A program made the translations under genes and the position numbers. The notes under the pieces are model-generated. The model searched no databases, was not told the origin of the DNA, and was given only the letters and a program-made list of their open reading frames with translations. Shown here piece after piece: positions 8,226-17,479 of a DNA stretch of 64,000 nt (position 1 is its first letter; every line of letters begins with the position of its first letter). The stretch is from Mollicutes bacterium Phil14 (GTDB lineage Bacteria; Bacillota_I; Bacilli_A; ML615J-28; CAG-698), in NCBI GenBank assembly GCA_001940985.1, contig MSHB01000017.1:57410-121409 (forward strand), in the 5' to 3' direction.

Positions 8226-10037
8226 ATGAAAAAATATGGATTATTTAATATAATAATAAGAGAATTAAGAACAGTTAAGAAAAGAAAAACTATTTTGTTT
8301 TATATATTATTGTTTGTTTTAACAATATGTAGTGGTCTTATACCATTTGTTGGAATTGTTTTAAGTAAAATTGTTATTGAAAATTTGGTGGCTGGCACTT
8401 TAACAATGGATATTATAAAAACAGTTATTATTATATGTGGTTTTGGATTAGCATTAGAAATTGTAACTACAATTATTAATAATAGATTTGATATTTGGTT
8501 CTTAGATACAAGAATGATTGAATTTTATTCTGTTAATAATATGTATTTGAATATTGATTATGAAAATATTGAAGATAATAAATTTAGAGATGAATTTGAA
8601 GTTGCTACTAGGGCTTTAAGTGGTGATGGAATAGGTTTCCAACATATTCTAAAACTTGTTGCTATAATATTGCCATTACTTTTTTCTCTTATTCTTTATT
8701 GTATAGTTATAGCCGCTTTTAATATTTATATATTAATAGCATGTATAATAAGTTCGATATTTATTATTTTTGTTAATAAAAAAATAGCTTTATATATAAG
8801 TTCAAAAAAGGAAAGTTTAGCTAAAGCTAATAGACAGACTAATTATTTTACAAATATAGCATATTCATTTGAATATGGAAAAGATATAAGAGTATATTCT
8901 TTGCAGGACAAGTTGATTAGTGATTATAGGAAAAAAGCTGATGAATCTATTTCTATTAATAGAAATATTGCTAATAAAAGTTTTAAACTTGGTTTGTTAG
9001 AGATTTTGTTTTTGGTTATAGAAGATGCAGTGGCATATTTTTTCATTATTAAGTCTTATTTAGAAGGTGCTATTTCCCTTGGTGAAGTTACTATGTATGT
9101 TGGTGTTGTAATATCACTTAGTTTAACGCTTCGTCAAATAACGAATAATGTAACATGCTTATTGAAAGATTCAAAATACGTTGAAACATATTATGAATTT
9201 ATGGATAATTCAGCTTTATATAGAAGAAGTGGTAATCATAAAGCAGTTCCAAATAATGAAACATTAGAAATAGAATTTAAAAATGTATCGTTTAAATATC
9301 CACGTTCTGATAAATGGATATTAAAGAATTTTAATTTCAAGATTAAAAAAGGCGAAAAGTTAGCGATTGTTGGAACAAATGGGGCTGGAAAAACTACTAT
9401 TGTAAAACTAATGACGGGTTTATTTTTTCCAAATGAAGGTGAGATATTAATAAATGGTGTAGAAATAAGAAAATATGATAAGAATGAATTAAACAAAATG
9501 TTTTCAGTTGTTTATCAAGATGTGAATATATTTGCCGCAAGTGTTTTAGAGAACATCGTTGGTTTAGACACTGATGAACTTTCAAAAAAGAAAGCGATAG
9601 ATGCAATAGAAAGAGTTGGGTTAAAAGAAAAGATTGAATCTTTGCCTAATTCATATAATAATCAATTATTAAAGATTATAGAAAATGATGGCGTAGAATT
9701 ATCTGGAGGTCAAAATCAAAAATTAGCTATTGCTAGAGCTCTATATAAAAATGGTAATATGGTAATTTTGGATGAACCAACTAGTGCACTTGATGCTTTA
9801 GCTGAGGCTGAGATATATAAATCATTTGATGATTTAGTTGGTCATAAAACTGCGGTTTATATTTCACACAGATTGAGTTCAACAAAATTCTGTGACAAGA
9901 TAGCTTTGTTTACAACTGATGGATTAAAAGAATATGGTTCACATGAAGAACTTATGTCACTAAAGGGAGAATATTATAATATGTTTGAAACTCAAGGAAA
10001 ATATTATAAAGAAGGAGTTGAAAATAATGAAAAATAA
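8226..10037 (+). CDS. ABC exporter half-transporter (membrane domain plus ATPase), first subunit
   Basis: A 603-residue ABC half-transporter: about six membrane helices in residues 20-320, then an ATPase with Walker A GTNGAGKTT (~residue 383), signature ELSGGQ (~residue 491), Walker B with catalytic Glu (VILDEPTSALD) and H-loop (YISHRLSS). The AAGGTGA at 8214-8220 places the start at ATG 8226, not 8208 as in the ORF track. The next gene is a similar half-transporter overlapping by 11 bases, so the two probably form a heterodimer. The substrate is unknown; lipids, peptides or drugs are typical for the family. There is no peptidase C39 domain, so it is not a double-glycine peptide processor. 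Confidence 0.88.
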   Translation: MKKYGLFNIIIRELRTVKKRKTILFYILLFVLTICSGLIPFVGIVLSKIVIENLVAGTLTMDIIKTVIIICGFGLALEIVTTIINNRFDIWFLDTRMIEFYSVNNMYLNIDYENIEDNKFRDEFEVATRALSGDGIGFQHILKLVAIILPLLFSLILYCIVIAAFNIYILIACIISSIFIIFVNKKIALYISSKKESLAKANRQTNYFTNIAYSFEYGKDIRVYSLQDKLISDYRKKADESISINRNIANKSFKLGLLEILFLVIEDAVAYFFIIKSYLEGAISLGEVTMYVGVVISLSLTLRQITNNVTCLLKDSKYVETYYEFMDNSALYRRSGNHKAVPNNETLEIEFKNVSFKYPRSDKWILKNFNFKIKKGEKLAIVGTNGAGKTTIVKLMTGLFFPNEGEILINGVEIRKYDKNELNKMFSVVYQDVNIFAASVLENIVGLDTDELSKKKAIDAIERVGLKEKIESLPNSYNNQLLKIIENDGVELSGGQNQKLAIARALYKNGNMVILDEPTSALDALAEAEIYKSFDDLVGHKTAVYISHRLSSTKFCDKIALFTTDGLKEYGSHEELMSLKGEYYNMFETQGKYYKEGVENNEK

Positions 10038-11796
10038 TATTAAATTTCCACTTTTCAAGTTTATTGTTTTTTCGTATAAGTGCTATAAAAGTTATTTTTT
10101 AGTAGTAATATTATGTTGCTTATTTAAAGCAGGAGAATTAGTGTATAATGCATATTCATTGTCTATACTTATTTCATATCTAGAAAAAGGCAATTATAAA
10201 ACTAGTATGCTTTGTGGGCTAATAATTGTTTTAATAAATCTTTTATTCTATTTTTTAAATAAACTTGCAAGTAGGCTCGTTGAAGTTGGTCTTAATAAAT
10301 TGGAAAAACGCATAGATGAAGTTATTTCTAGGAAATTAATGAATATGCCATTTCAAAATCTAGAAGATCCTGATTGTTTGGATTTAAAAGAACGTGCTAG
10401 AATGGGGTTATATAATTTTGATACTATAAATAGTATTGTTACTAATTTATTTAATATAATTCAAAATGCTATTGTAATAATATCACTAGGCGTTGTAATT
10501 GTTTCTTTTGATTATAGATTAGTGATAGTCTTGATTGTTACAGTAGTATTTAATGTGTTATTTATTTTATTATCAATAAATGCTTCAATGAAATTTTTTA
10601 TGGATTTAATACCACTTAATAGAAAATTTTCATATTACATTGACACTATTTTTGATGATAAAAAAGGTAAGGATTATAGAATGTATAAAAATATTGGTGA
10701 AATGTTAGAAAAACAATATATATCATATGAAAAGCAAACATTAAGTCAATTTAATAAATTATTTAATAAAACTTGTTTTTCAAAATTAGGTCAAAAAATA
10801 GTTAATTATATTGAACTTGCCTTAATATATATAATTATAATAGTTAGGGTTTCAAAAGGCGGAGTCAGTATTGCATCTTTTAGTTTATATGTGTCTAGTG
10901 CAATAGCAATAACAAAGGCAATAATTGATTTGATTAATGGAAATATTGATTTATCTAGATGTAGTCAATATATTATTCCTTTATTGCAATTATTAGATTT
11001 TAGTATTGAAGATGGAAAGGATGGTACTATTAAGCTTAATGATTCTATATATTCTCTTGAATTTAAAAATGTTTTTTTTAAGTACCCTAAATCTAAGAAT
11101 TTGATATTGGATAATGTATCTTTTAAGATTAATAAAGGAGAAAAGATTTCAATTGTTGGATTAAATGGAGCTGGTAAAACTACAATAGTAAAATTGATTG
11201 CTAGATTGTATAAACCAATTTCTGGAGGAATTCTTATTAATGGAATTAATATTAACGATTATGAGTATAAATCATATATAAAGCAAATAAGTGCTGTTTT
11301 TCAAGATTTTAAACTATTTGCTTATACGTTAAAAGAGAATATATTAAATGGTGATGGTAGTGAAAAAGATGCATATGATGTTATAAAACTTGTTGGTTTA
11401 AAAGAAAAGGTTGATTCATTACCAAAAGGAATAAACACTTTATATACTAAGTCATATGATGATGATGGAGTTGAATTGTCTGGTGGTGAAGCTCAAAAAA
11501 TAGCAATTGCTAGAGCCTTGTATGCTAATTCTAGTTTAGTAATATTAGATGAGCCTACTAGTGCTTTAGATCCATTAGCTGAAGCTGATATATATCAGAA
11601 TTTTAATAAATTAGTTAAAAATAAAACGGCTATATATATTTCGCATAGAATGTCATCAAGTATATTTTGTGATAAGATATTAGTTTTAAATGGCGGAAAA
11701 GTAGAATCATATGATACTCACTTGAATTTAATGAAAGATAAAGATAGTTTATATTATAAATTGTTTAATGCTCAAGCTATAAATTACGCTGAATAA
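10027..11796 (+). CDS. ABC exporter half-transporter (membrane domain plus ATPase), second subunit
   Basis: A 589-residue partner of the preceding gene: membrane domain in residues ~10-315, Walker A GLNGAGKTT (~residue 378), signature ELSGGEAQ (~residue 483), Walker B LVILDEPTSALD with catalytic Glu, and H-loop YISHRMSS. Both subunits keep the catalytic Glu, unlike the asymmetric exporter at 43-47 kb. The start is ATG 10027, chosen because AAGGAG lies just upstream; the earlier start in the ORF track (9985) would overlap the first subunit by 53 bases. A clear terminator overlaps the end. The two proteins share the same NBD layout and may come from an old duplication. Confidence 0.88.
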   Translation: MKNNIKFPLFKFIVFSYKCYKSYFLVVILCCLFKAGELVYNAYSLSILISYLEKGNYKTSMLCGLIIVLINLLFYFLNKLASRLVEVGLNKLEKRIDEVISRKLMNMPFQNLEDPDCLDLKERARMGLYNFDTINSIVTNLFNIIQNAIVIISLGVVIVSFDYRLVIVLIVTVVFNVLFILLSINASMKFFMDLIPLNRKFSYYIDTIFDDKKGKDYRMYKNIGEMLEKQYISYEKQTLSQFNKLFNKTCFSKLGQKIVNYIELALIYIIIIVRVSKGGVSIASFSLYVSSAIAITKAIIDLINGNIDLSRCSQYIIPLLQLLDFSIEDGKDGTIKLNDSIYSLEFKNVFFKYPKSKNLILDNVSFKINKGEKISIVGLNGAGKTTIVKLIARLYKPISGGILINGININDYEYKSYIKQISAVFQDFKLFAYTLKENILNGDGSEKDAYDVIKLVGLKEKVDSLPKGINTLYTKSYDDDGVELSGGEAQKIAIARALYANSSLVILDEPTSALDPLAEADIYQNFNKLVKNKTAIYISHRMSSSIFCDKILVLNGGKVESYDTHLNLMKDKDSLYYKLFNAQAINYAE

Positions 11797-11822
11797 AAAT
11801 CTGGTATATCCAGATTTTTTTA
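11795..11822 (+). terminator. intrinsic terminator after the ABC exporter pair
   Basis: Stem AAATCTGG (11797-11804) / CCAGATTT, loop TATAT, followed by a T-run. The next promoter has TGCTATAAT with the -10 at 11880-11885. Confidence 0.85.
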
Positions 11823-11924
11823 TTATAAAAAAGAAAACGTATTTTGTAAAAAAAACTTTAAAAATATTAGTGAATATGCTATAATAATATATGTAAAATT
11901 GCAATAATCAAAGGAGAAGTAAAA

Positions 11925-12617
11925 ATGGAATACACAAATGAAGTAAAAAATATGTGTAAAGTAACTTGTGGTGCAAGCCATGGTTGTGCTCCAATTCCTC
12001 AAGAAGGTAAATGGACATATTCACGCGAAATTAAAGACATCAATGGTTTTACACATGGTATTGGTTGGTGTGCTCCTCAACAAGGTGCATGTAAATTATC
12101 ATTAAATGTTAAGGGCGGAATCATTATGGAAGCATTGATTGAAACAATCGGTTGCTCTGGTATGACTCACTCTGCTGCAATGGCATCTGAAGCTATCGTT
12201 GGTAAGACTTTACTTGAAGCAGTTAATACTGACTTAGTATGTGATGCAATTAATACAGCAATGAGAGAATTGTTCTTACAAATAGTTTACGGACGTACAC
12301 AATCTGCATTTAGTGAAAATGGTTTACCAGTTGGTGCAGGACTTGAGGATTTAGGTAAAGGTTTAAGAAGCCAAGTTGGTACTTGCTATGCAACTTTAGA
12401 AAAAGGACCAAGATATTTGGAACTTGCTGAAGGTTATATTACTAAAATAGCATTAGATAGCAATAATGAAATTATTGGTTACCAATATTTAAGTTTAGGT
12501 AAATTTACTGATTTTATGAAAAAAGGTCTTTCTGCTGAAGAAGCATTAGAAAAGGCTAAAGGTCAATATGGACGTTTTGCTGAAGGCGTTAAATTCATTG
12601 ACCCACGTCAAGAATAG
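11925..12617 (+). CDS. NifU-like iron-sulfur scaffold-type protein, partner of GGGtGRT protein
   Basis: A 230-residue protein whose middle (IMEALIETIGCSGMTHSAAMASEAIVGKTLLEA) follows the NifU/IscU N-terminal fold, where a Cys lies in a Gly-rich turn before a helix. An additional N-terminal Cys cluster (CKVTCGASHGCAP and GWCAPQQGACKL) is not part of standard IscU. It is annotated in many anaerobes as an iron-sulfur scaffold, but its job is not established. It always seems to travel with the GGGtGRT protein encoded 12 bases downstream. Good RBS (AAAGGAGAAG) and a TGCTATAAT promoter upstream. Codon use is more ordered than in neighbours (many GGT and CGT codons), suggesting high expression. Confidence 0.75.
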   Translation: MEYTNEVKNMCKVTCGASHGCAPIPQEGKWTYSREIKDINGFTHGIGWCAPQQGACKLSLNVKGGIIMEALIETIGCSGMTHSAAMASEAIVGKTLLEAVNTDLVCDAINTAMRELFLQIVYGRTQSAFSENGLPVGAGLEDLGKGLRSQVGTCYATLEKGPRYLELAEGYITKIALDSNNEIIGYQYLSLGKFTDFMKKGLSAEEALEKAKGQYGRFAEGVKFIDPRQE

Positions 12618-12629
12618 GAGGTATCTATA

Positions 12630-13631
12630 ATGGCATTATTTGAAAGTTATGAAAGAAGAATAGATCAAATTAATAAAACACTTAAGGAATATGGAATTGC
12701 TTCAATCGAAGAAGCAAAAGAAATTTGCGATAAATATGGAATTAACGTTTATGATTTAGTTAAATCAATTCAACCAATTTGTTTTGAAAATGCTTGTTGG
12801 GCATACACTGTTGGTGCTGCTATTGCTTTAAAACAAAATGCTAAAAGTGCTGCTGAAGCTTCAAAATTAATCGGTGTTGGTTTACAATCATTCTGTATTC
12901 CAGGATCAGTTGCTGATGATCGTAAAGTAGGTTTAGGCCATGGTAACTTAGGAGCTATGCTTTTAAGTGAAGAAACTAAATGCTTTGCTTTCCTTGCAGG
13001 TCATGAATCATTTGCTGCTGCTGAAGGAGCAATTGGTATTGCTAAGACTGCTAATAAAGTTAGAAAAGAACCTTTAAGAGTTATTTTAAATGGTTTAGGA
13101 AAAGATGCTGCTAAGATTATTTCAAGAGTAAATGGATTTACTCATGTTGAAACATCATTTGATTATAAGACAGGTAAAGTTAGTATCGTTAAAGAAACTA
13201 AATACTCTGAAGGAGATCGTGGTAAAGTTAGATGTTATGGTGCTGACGACGTTAGAGAAGGTGTTGCAATCATGCATTTAGAAGGTGTAGATGTATCTAT
13301 TACTGGTAACTCTACAAATCCTACACGTTTCCAACATCCAGTTGCTGGTACATATAAGAAAGAGTGCAATGAATTAGGTAAGAAATACTTCTCAGTTGCA
13401 TCAGGTGGTGGTACAGGTCGTACACTTCACCCAGATAATATGGCTGCAGGTCCTGCATCATATGGTATGACAGATACAATGGGAAGAATGCACAGTGATG
13501 CACAATTCGCTGGTTCATCTTCAGTTCCTGCTCACGTTGAAATGATGGGATTAATCGGTATGGGTAATAACCCTATGGTTGGTGCTACAGTAGCAGTTGC
13601 AGTAGCAGTAAGCCAAGCACTTACTAAATAA
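12630..13631 (+). CDS. GGGtGRT protein (conserved, function unknown)
   Basis: A 333-residue protein belonging to the family named after its motif GGGTGRT, seen here in FSVASGGGTGRTLHPDN near residue 260. Other conserved-looking stretches are VGLGHGNLGAMLLSEETKCF and MGLIGMGNNPMVGATVAVAVAV at the C-terminus. It has no signal peptide and no convincing membrane helix. The function of the family is unknown; its partner is the NifU-like gene just upstream, so a role in building or using an iron-sulfur cluster is a reasonable guess, nothing more. GGAGG precedes ATG 12630. Codon use suggests strong expression, and a very stable terminator follows. Confidence 0.85.
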   Translation: MALFESYERRIDQINKTLKEYGIASIEEAKEICDKYGINVYDLVKSIQPICFENACWAYTVGAAIALKQNAKSAAEASKLIGVGLQSFCIPGSVADDRKVGLGHGNLGAMLLSEETKCFAFLAGHESFAAAEGAIGIAKTANKVRKEPLRVILNGLGKDAAKIISRVNGFTHVETSFDYKTGKVSIVKETKYSEGDRGKVRCYGADDVREGVAIMHLEGVDVSITGNSTNPTRFQHPVAGTYKKECNELGKKYFSVASGGGTGRTLHPDNMAAGPASYGMTDTMGRMHSDAQFAGSSSVPAHVEMMGLIGMGNNPMVGATVAVAVAVSQALTK

Positions 13632-13643
13632 AATAATTGATAA

Positions 13644-13680
13644 TGAAGTGTGAATATCTTTGATATTCACACTTTTTTAT
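13644..13680 (+). terminator. strong intrinsic terminator after the GGGtGRT gene
   Basis: A perfect 13-bp stem AAGTGTGAATATC / GATATTCACACTT with a TTT loop and a T-run. Confidence 0.93.
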
Positions 13681-13720
13681 TTGTAAAAAGAATAAGATTT
13701 ATTAATTAAAGAAATACTTA

Positions 13721-13748
13721 TTGACATTTTTCATTTTAGTGATATAAT
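13721..13748 (+). promoter_or_regulatory. promoter of the polyamine uptake operon
   Basis: TTGACA (13721-13726), 16-bp spacer, TATAAT (13743-13748) with an extended -10 TGA immediately upstream. Confidence 0.82.
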
Positions 13749-13765
13749 ATGTACGGTTTAATTTT

Positions 13766-13784
13766 ACTAAACTTTGAGTTTAGT
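13766..13784 (+). promoter_or_regulatory. palindromic operator candidate of the pot operon
   Basis: ACTAAACT-TTG-AGTTTAGT is a perfect inverted repeat with 8-bp arms, centred ~15-20 bases downstream of the predicted transcription start and before the regulator gene. It is the obvious candidate site for autoregulation by the XRE-cupin protein encoded next. It lacks a T-run, so it is not a terminator. Confidence 0.6.
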
Positions 13785-13835
13785 ATGTTTAGAAAGATAA
13801 AACTAGAAGTTTAATAATGTTAAGAAGAGGAAAAT

Positions 13836-14369
13836 ATGAGTATTGGAACAAAAATAAAACAATTAAGAGTTATGTGTCAGCTCACCCAAGAAGAATTAGC
13901 GGATAGATGTGAATTGACTAAAGGTTACATTTCACAAATTGAAAATGATTTAACCAGTCCATCTATTTCTACCTTAACCGATATTTTAGTAGCTTTGGGA
14001 ACAAACTTAAAAGATTTCTTTTCAGAAGATGCTGATGAGAAAATAGTATTTACTGATGATGATTATTTTGTTAAAGAAAATGAAAATCATACAATTACAT
14101 GGTTAGTTCCTAATAGCCAAAAAAACGAAATGGAGCCAATTTTATTATGTTTAGATGGTAATAGTGAAACTACTATTGATATGCCCCATGAAGGTCAAGA
14201 ATTTGGTTATGTGTTAGAAGGCGAAATAGTAATTCATTTAGGAAATAAAAGTTATGTTTGTAAAAAGGGAGAAACTTTTTATTACACAACAAATAAAAAT
14301 CATTATATAAAAAATATTAAAGATGAAGAAGCTAAAGTCATTTGGGTATCTAGCCCACCAAACTTTTAA
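13836..14369 (+). CDS. XRE-family regulator with C-terminal cupin domain, likely polyamine-responsive
   Basis: A 177-residue regulator with an N-terminal Cro/C1-type HTH (residues ~5-60: LTQEELADRCELTKGYISQIEND) and a C-terminal cupin (residues ~105-175: GQEFGYVLEGEIVIHLGNK ... GETFYYTTNKNHYIKN) that may sense a small molecule. This architecture is that of PuuR-like regulators. It is the first gene of the potABCD operon, 20 bases before potA, and a perfect palindrome sits in its leader, so it probably controls the operon according to polyamine level; that ligand is inferred from context only. The RBS is AAGAGG before ATG 13836. Confidence 0.85.
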   Translation: MSIGTKIKQLRVMCQLTQEELADRCELTKGYISQIENDLTSPSISTLTDILVALGTNLKDFFSEDADEKIVFTDDDYFVKENENHTITWLVPNSQKNEMEPILLCLDGNSETTIDMPHEGQEFGYVLEGEIVIHLGNKSYVCKKGETFYYTTNKNHYIKNIKDEEAKVIWVSSPPNF

Positions 14370-14389
14370 ATTAAAGGAGTATCATTAAA

Positions 14390-15901
14390 ATGAAAAAAGG
14401 AAATATAATTATCGAGTTAACAAACATTTCTAAAGAATTTGATGGCAATTTAGTTGTTGAAGATTTTAATTTATATGTTCGTAAAGGTGAATTTATAACA
14501 TTTTTAGGTCCTAGTGGTTGTGGAAAGACAACTACTCTTAGAATGATAGCTGGATTTGAAATGCCAACTCAAGGTAGTATTATGCTTAATGGTGAAGATA
14601 TTACTAATCTCCCACCATACAAAAGACCAATAAATACAGTTTTTCAAAGATATGCATTATTCCCACATTTAGATGTATATGATAATGTTGCTTTTGGTTT
14701 GAAACTTAAAAAAGTAAAAGATATTGTCAAAAAAAATGGAGAGATTAAAGAAATAGAAAGAAAACTTACTGTTAAGGAAATTGATGAAAAAGTAATGAAG
14801 GCATTAAAAATTGTTGACTTAGAAGAATTTGAAACGAGAGATATTTCTACTTTATCTGGTGGTCAACAACAACGTGTTGCTATTGCTCGTGCAATTGTTA
14901 ATGAACCAGAAATATTGCTTTTAGATGAACCACTTGGTGCCCTTGACTTAAAGATGAGAAAAGATATGCAACTTGAATTAAAAGAAATGCATAAGAAATT
15001 GGGTATAACTTTCATTTATGTTACTCATGATCAAGAAGAAGCACTTACTATGTCAGATACAATTGTAGTTATGAAAGATGGTATAATTCAGCAAATTGGT
15101 ACTCCAACAGATATATACAATGAACCTAAGAATGCGTTTGTTGCTGACTTTATTGGCGAAAGTAATATTTATAATGGAACAATAACTGGTAATAAAGAAG
15201 TATTATTCTTAAACCATGTATTTGAATGCGTTGATGATTTTCCAAAGAACGAAAAAGTTGATGTTGTAATTAGACCTGAAGATATTTTCTTAATGGACGA
15301 AGACAAGGGCATGGTAAAGGGTAAATTAGTAAGCAAGACTTTTAAAGGCGTTTACTATGAATACGTATTAATGGTAGGAAAAAATGAAGTAGTTATTCAT
15401 GATACAAAAGAATATGATATTGATCAAATAATGAGTATATATATTAAACCTTTCGACATTCATATTATGAAAAAAGAATTTGTAAGTAATGTATACGAAG
15501 GTTACATTAATAAAAACAATGATGTATGCTTTGCTGAAGGAGAATTTGAATGTGATGTAACACAATTAATACCTAATAGTCATGTTGATGAAGAAGGCTA
15601 CTTAGTTGATGAAAAGGGCATTAAATATGATTTGACTGATGCTGATGTTAAAGTAGAAATAGGATTAAAAGATATAGAAATCATTGATAATGAAGAAGAT
15701 GGAAATGTTAGTGGTGAAATCGTATCAATTATTTATAAAGGCGACCACTATCAAGTAATAATACGTACTGAAGAATATGATGATTTTGTTGTAGACACTG
15801 AATATACTTGGAATGAATTTGATAAGGTTAGTGTAAAAGTGCCTAAAGAATGTATTAAGATTACACTAAAACATGAGGTAAAGAATTATGTCAAAGATTA
15901 A
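14390..15901 (+). CDS. potA: spermidine/putrescine ABC transporter ATPase, extended with a second TOBE-like domain
   Basis: PotA powers polyamine import. The ATPase domain shows Walker A GPSGCGKTT (~residue 40), Q-loop NTVFQRYALFPHL, signature LSGGQQQRVAIARA, Walker B ILLLDEPLGALD and H-loop YVTHDQEEA. The protein is 503 residues, while PotA is usually about 350-380. The extra length lies at the C-terminus, where two similar OB/TOBE-type segments can be seen: VVIRPEDIFLMDEDKGMVKGKL followed by KTFKGVYYEYVLMV, and later GLKDIEIIDNEEDGNVSGEIV followed by IIYKGDHYQVIIR. This looks like a duplicated regulatory domain. A short charged insertion (KDIVKKNGEIKEIERK) follows the Q-loop. potB begins 14 bases before its end. 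Confidence 0.9.
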   Translation: MKKGNIIIELTNISKEFDGNLVVEDFNLYVRKGEFITFLGPSGCGKTTTLRMIAGFEMPTQGSIMLNGEDITNLPPYKRPINTVFQRYALFPHLDVYDNVAFGLKLKKVKDIVKKNGEIKEIERKLTVKEIDEKVMKALKIVDLEEFETRDISTLSGGQQQRVAIARAIVNEPEILLLDEPLGALDLKMRKDMQLELKEMHKKLGITFIYVTHDQEEALTMSDTIVVMKDGIIQQIGTPTDIYNEPKNAFVADFIGESNIYNGTITGNKEVLFLNHVFECVDDFPKNEKVDVVIRPEDIFLMDEDKGMVKGKLVSKTFKGVYYEYVLMVGKNEVVIHDTKEYDIDQIMSIYIKPFDIHIMKKEFVSNVYEGYINKNNDVCFAEGEFECDVTQLIPNSHVDEEGYLVDEKGIKYDLTDADVKVEIGLKDIEIIDNEEDGNVSGEIVSIIYKGDHYQVIIRTEEYDDFVVDTEYTWNEFDKVSVKVPKECIKITLKHEVKNYVKD

Positions 15902-16685
15902 GTTTCAGAGAAAACATCTTTCTATACCATATGCAGCATTTTTGCTTTTGTTTGTTGTATTACCATTGATTTTAATAGTTTATTATGCACTAACTGATGT
16001 TAATGGAACTATATCACTTAAGAACTTTATAAATTTCTTTAAAGATAAAAATAAATTGGGATTATTATCATTTAGTGTTATTATCGGTGTTGCTAATACA
16101 GTGCTTTGTTTATTGATAGGTTATCCTATTGCTATGATATTAAGTAATAGAAAATATAATAAAAGTATGGTTATGGTATTATTATTTGTAATGCCAATGT
16201 GGATAAACTTTGTTTTGAGAACTGCAGCTACACGTGATTTACTATATTGGTTAGGAATTAATGGTGGTGAAAATCCATATTTAGCTACAATGATTGGTAT
16301 GGTATACAATTATTTACCATTTACTATTTTACCACTATATACAACAATGTTGAAAATGGATAAAAGCTTAATTGAAGCATCATATGATTTAGGAGCAAAA
16401 CCATATCAAACATTTTATAAAACTATTATTCCAATGACAATGCCTGGAATTGTTAGTGCTGCAACAATGGTTTTTATGCCTACTATGTCTTCATTTGTTA
16501 TTAGTGACATAATGGGTGAAAGAAAAATATCATTGATTGGTAATGCAATTCAATTTAATTTTGATCAAAGTCGTTGGCATGATGGAAGTTTAATAGCCTT
16601 GATTATGCTATTAATTATTGGTATCATTACTTTACTTACTAAAAATATTCAAAAAGAAGAAAATGTTAGAGGTGGGTTATGGTAA
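15888..16685 (+). CDS. potB: spermidine/putrescine ABC transporter permease PotB
   Basis: A 265-residue inner-membrane permease with about six helices. The cytoplasmic EAA-loop, which docks on the ATPase, is visible as IEASYDLGAKPYQTFYKTIIPMTMPGI, and the order of motifs matches PotB/PotH (N-terminal IPYAAFLLLFVVLPLILIVYYA, then the loop at about residue 163). It overlaps potA by 14 bases and potC by 7, so the permease subunits are translationally coupled. The position as the first of the two permeases supports B over C. Confidence 0.92.
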   Translation: MSKIKFQRKHLSIPYAAFLLLFVVLPLILIVYYALTDVNGTISLKNFINFFKDKNKLGLLSFSVIIGVANTVLCLLIGYPIAMILSNRKYNKSMVMVLLFVMPMWINFVLRTAATRDLLYWLGINGGENPYLATMIGMVYNYLPFTILPLYTTMLKMDKSLIEASYDLGAKPYQTFYKTIIPMTMPGIVSAATMVFMPTMSSFVISDIMGERKISLIGNAIQFNFDQSRWHDGSLIALIMLLIIGIITLLTKNIQKEENVRGGLW

Positions 16686-17479
16686 AAAAAGTATTTGCAA
16701 AAAGTTATGTATGGTTAATGCTATTAATTATGTATGCCCCTATTCTAACACTTATAGTATTTAGTTTTACTGAATCTAAAAATATAGGTAGTTGGACTGG
16801 CTTTTCATTTAAACTATATCGTGATATGTTTAAAAATGAAGAAATTGTAACTGCTTTAGTTAATACTATTATTGTGGCTGTTTCTGCTGGTATCGTTTCA
16901 ACAATTCTTGGAACTTTGGGGGCAATTGGTATTTATTACTGCACACCAAAAGCAAAAAGAATTATGAATGGTTTATCACAAATTCCAGTTATGAATGCTG
17001 AAATAGTTACTGCTATCTCACTTACAATTTTGTTTGTATCATTTGGTGTGAAATTTAATTTCTTTACTTTACTTGTTGGACATGTAGTTTTAACTGTTCC
17101 ATTTGTAGTCTTGAGTGTAATGCCAAAATTAAAACAAATGGATCCAAATATATATGAGGCAGCCCTAGATCTTGGAGCTACACCAAAAAAAGCTTTGTGG
17201 AGTGTTGTTATACCTGAGATATTGCCAGGAATATTTTCTGGTTTTATGTTAACTATAACATTATCACTTGATGATTACATTATTACTGCTTTCACAAGAG
17301 ATAATTCATTCTCAACACTATCAACATATGTTTATGGTGCTACAGCTAAAAAAGGTGCTCTTCCTCCAACACTAAGAGCCTTGACAACAGTTATAACATT
17401 AATAGTTTTAGGTATTTTAATAATTATAAATGTTAAAACAAAAAACAAAAAAGTAGTTAATAGAAGAGGTAGAATATAA
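16679..17479 (+). CDS. potC: spermidine/putrescine ABC transporter permease PotC
   Basis: A 266-residue permease with about six helices, starting with VWLMLLIMYAPILTLIVFSFTES, the characteristic PotC/PotI beginning, and carrying the EAA-loop YEAALDLGATPKKALWSVVIPEILPGI at about residues 160-187. It pairs with PotB to form the channel for polyamines. It overlaps potB by seven bases, and its stop TAA shares its last base with the potD start (TAATG). Confidence 0.93.
   Translation: MVKKVFAKSYVWLMLLIMYAPILTLIVFSFTESKNIGSWTGFSFKLYRDMFKNEEIVTALVNTIIVAVSAGIVSTILGTLGAIGIYYCTPKAKRIMNGLSQIPVMNAEIVTAISLTILFVSFGVKFNFFTLLVGHVVLTVPFVVLSVMPKLKQMDPNIYEAALDLGATPKKALWSVVIPEILPGIFSGFMLTITLSLDDYIITAFTRDNSFSTLSTYVYGATAKKGALPPTLRALTTVITLIVLGILIIINVKTKNKKVVNRRGRI

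Noticed and set aside
8226-11796. Bacteriocin export and maturation cluster
   Set aside because: No precursor peptide, peptidase domain or immunity-type gene is seen around the ABC exporter pair.
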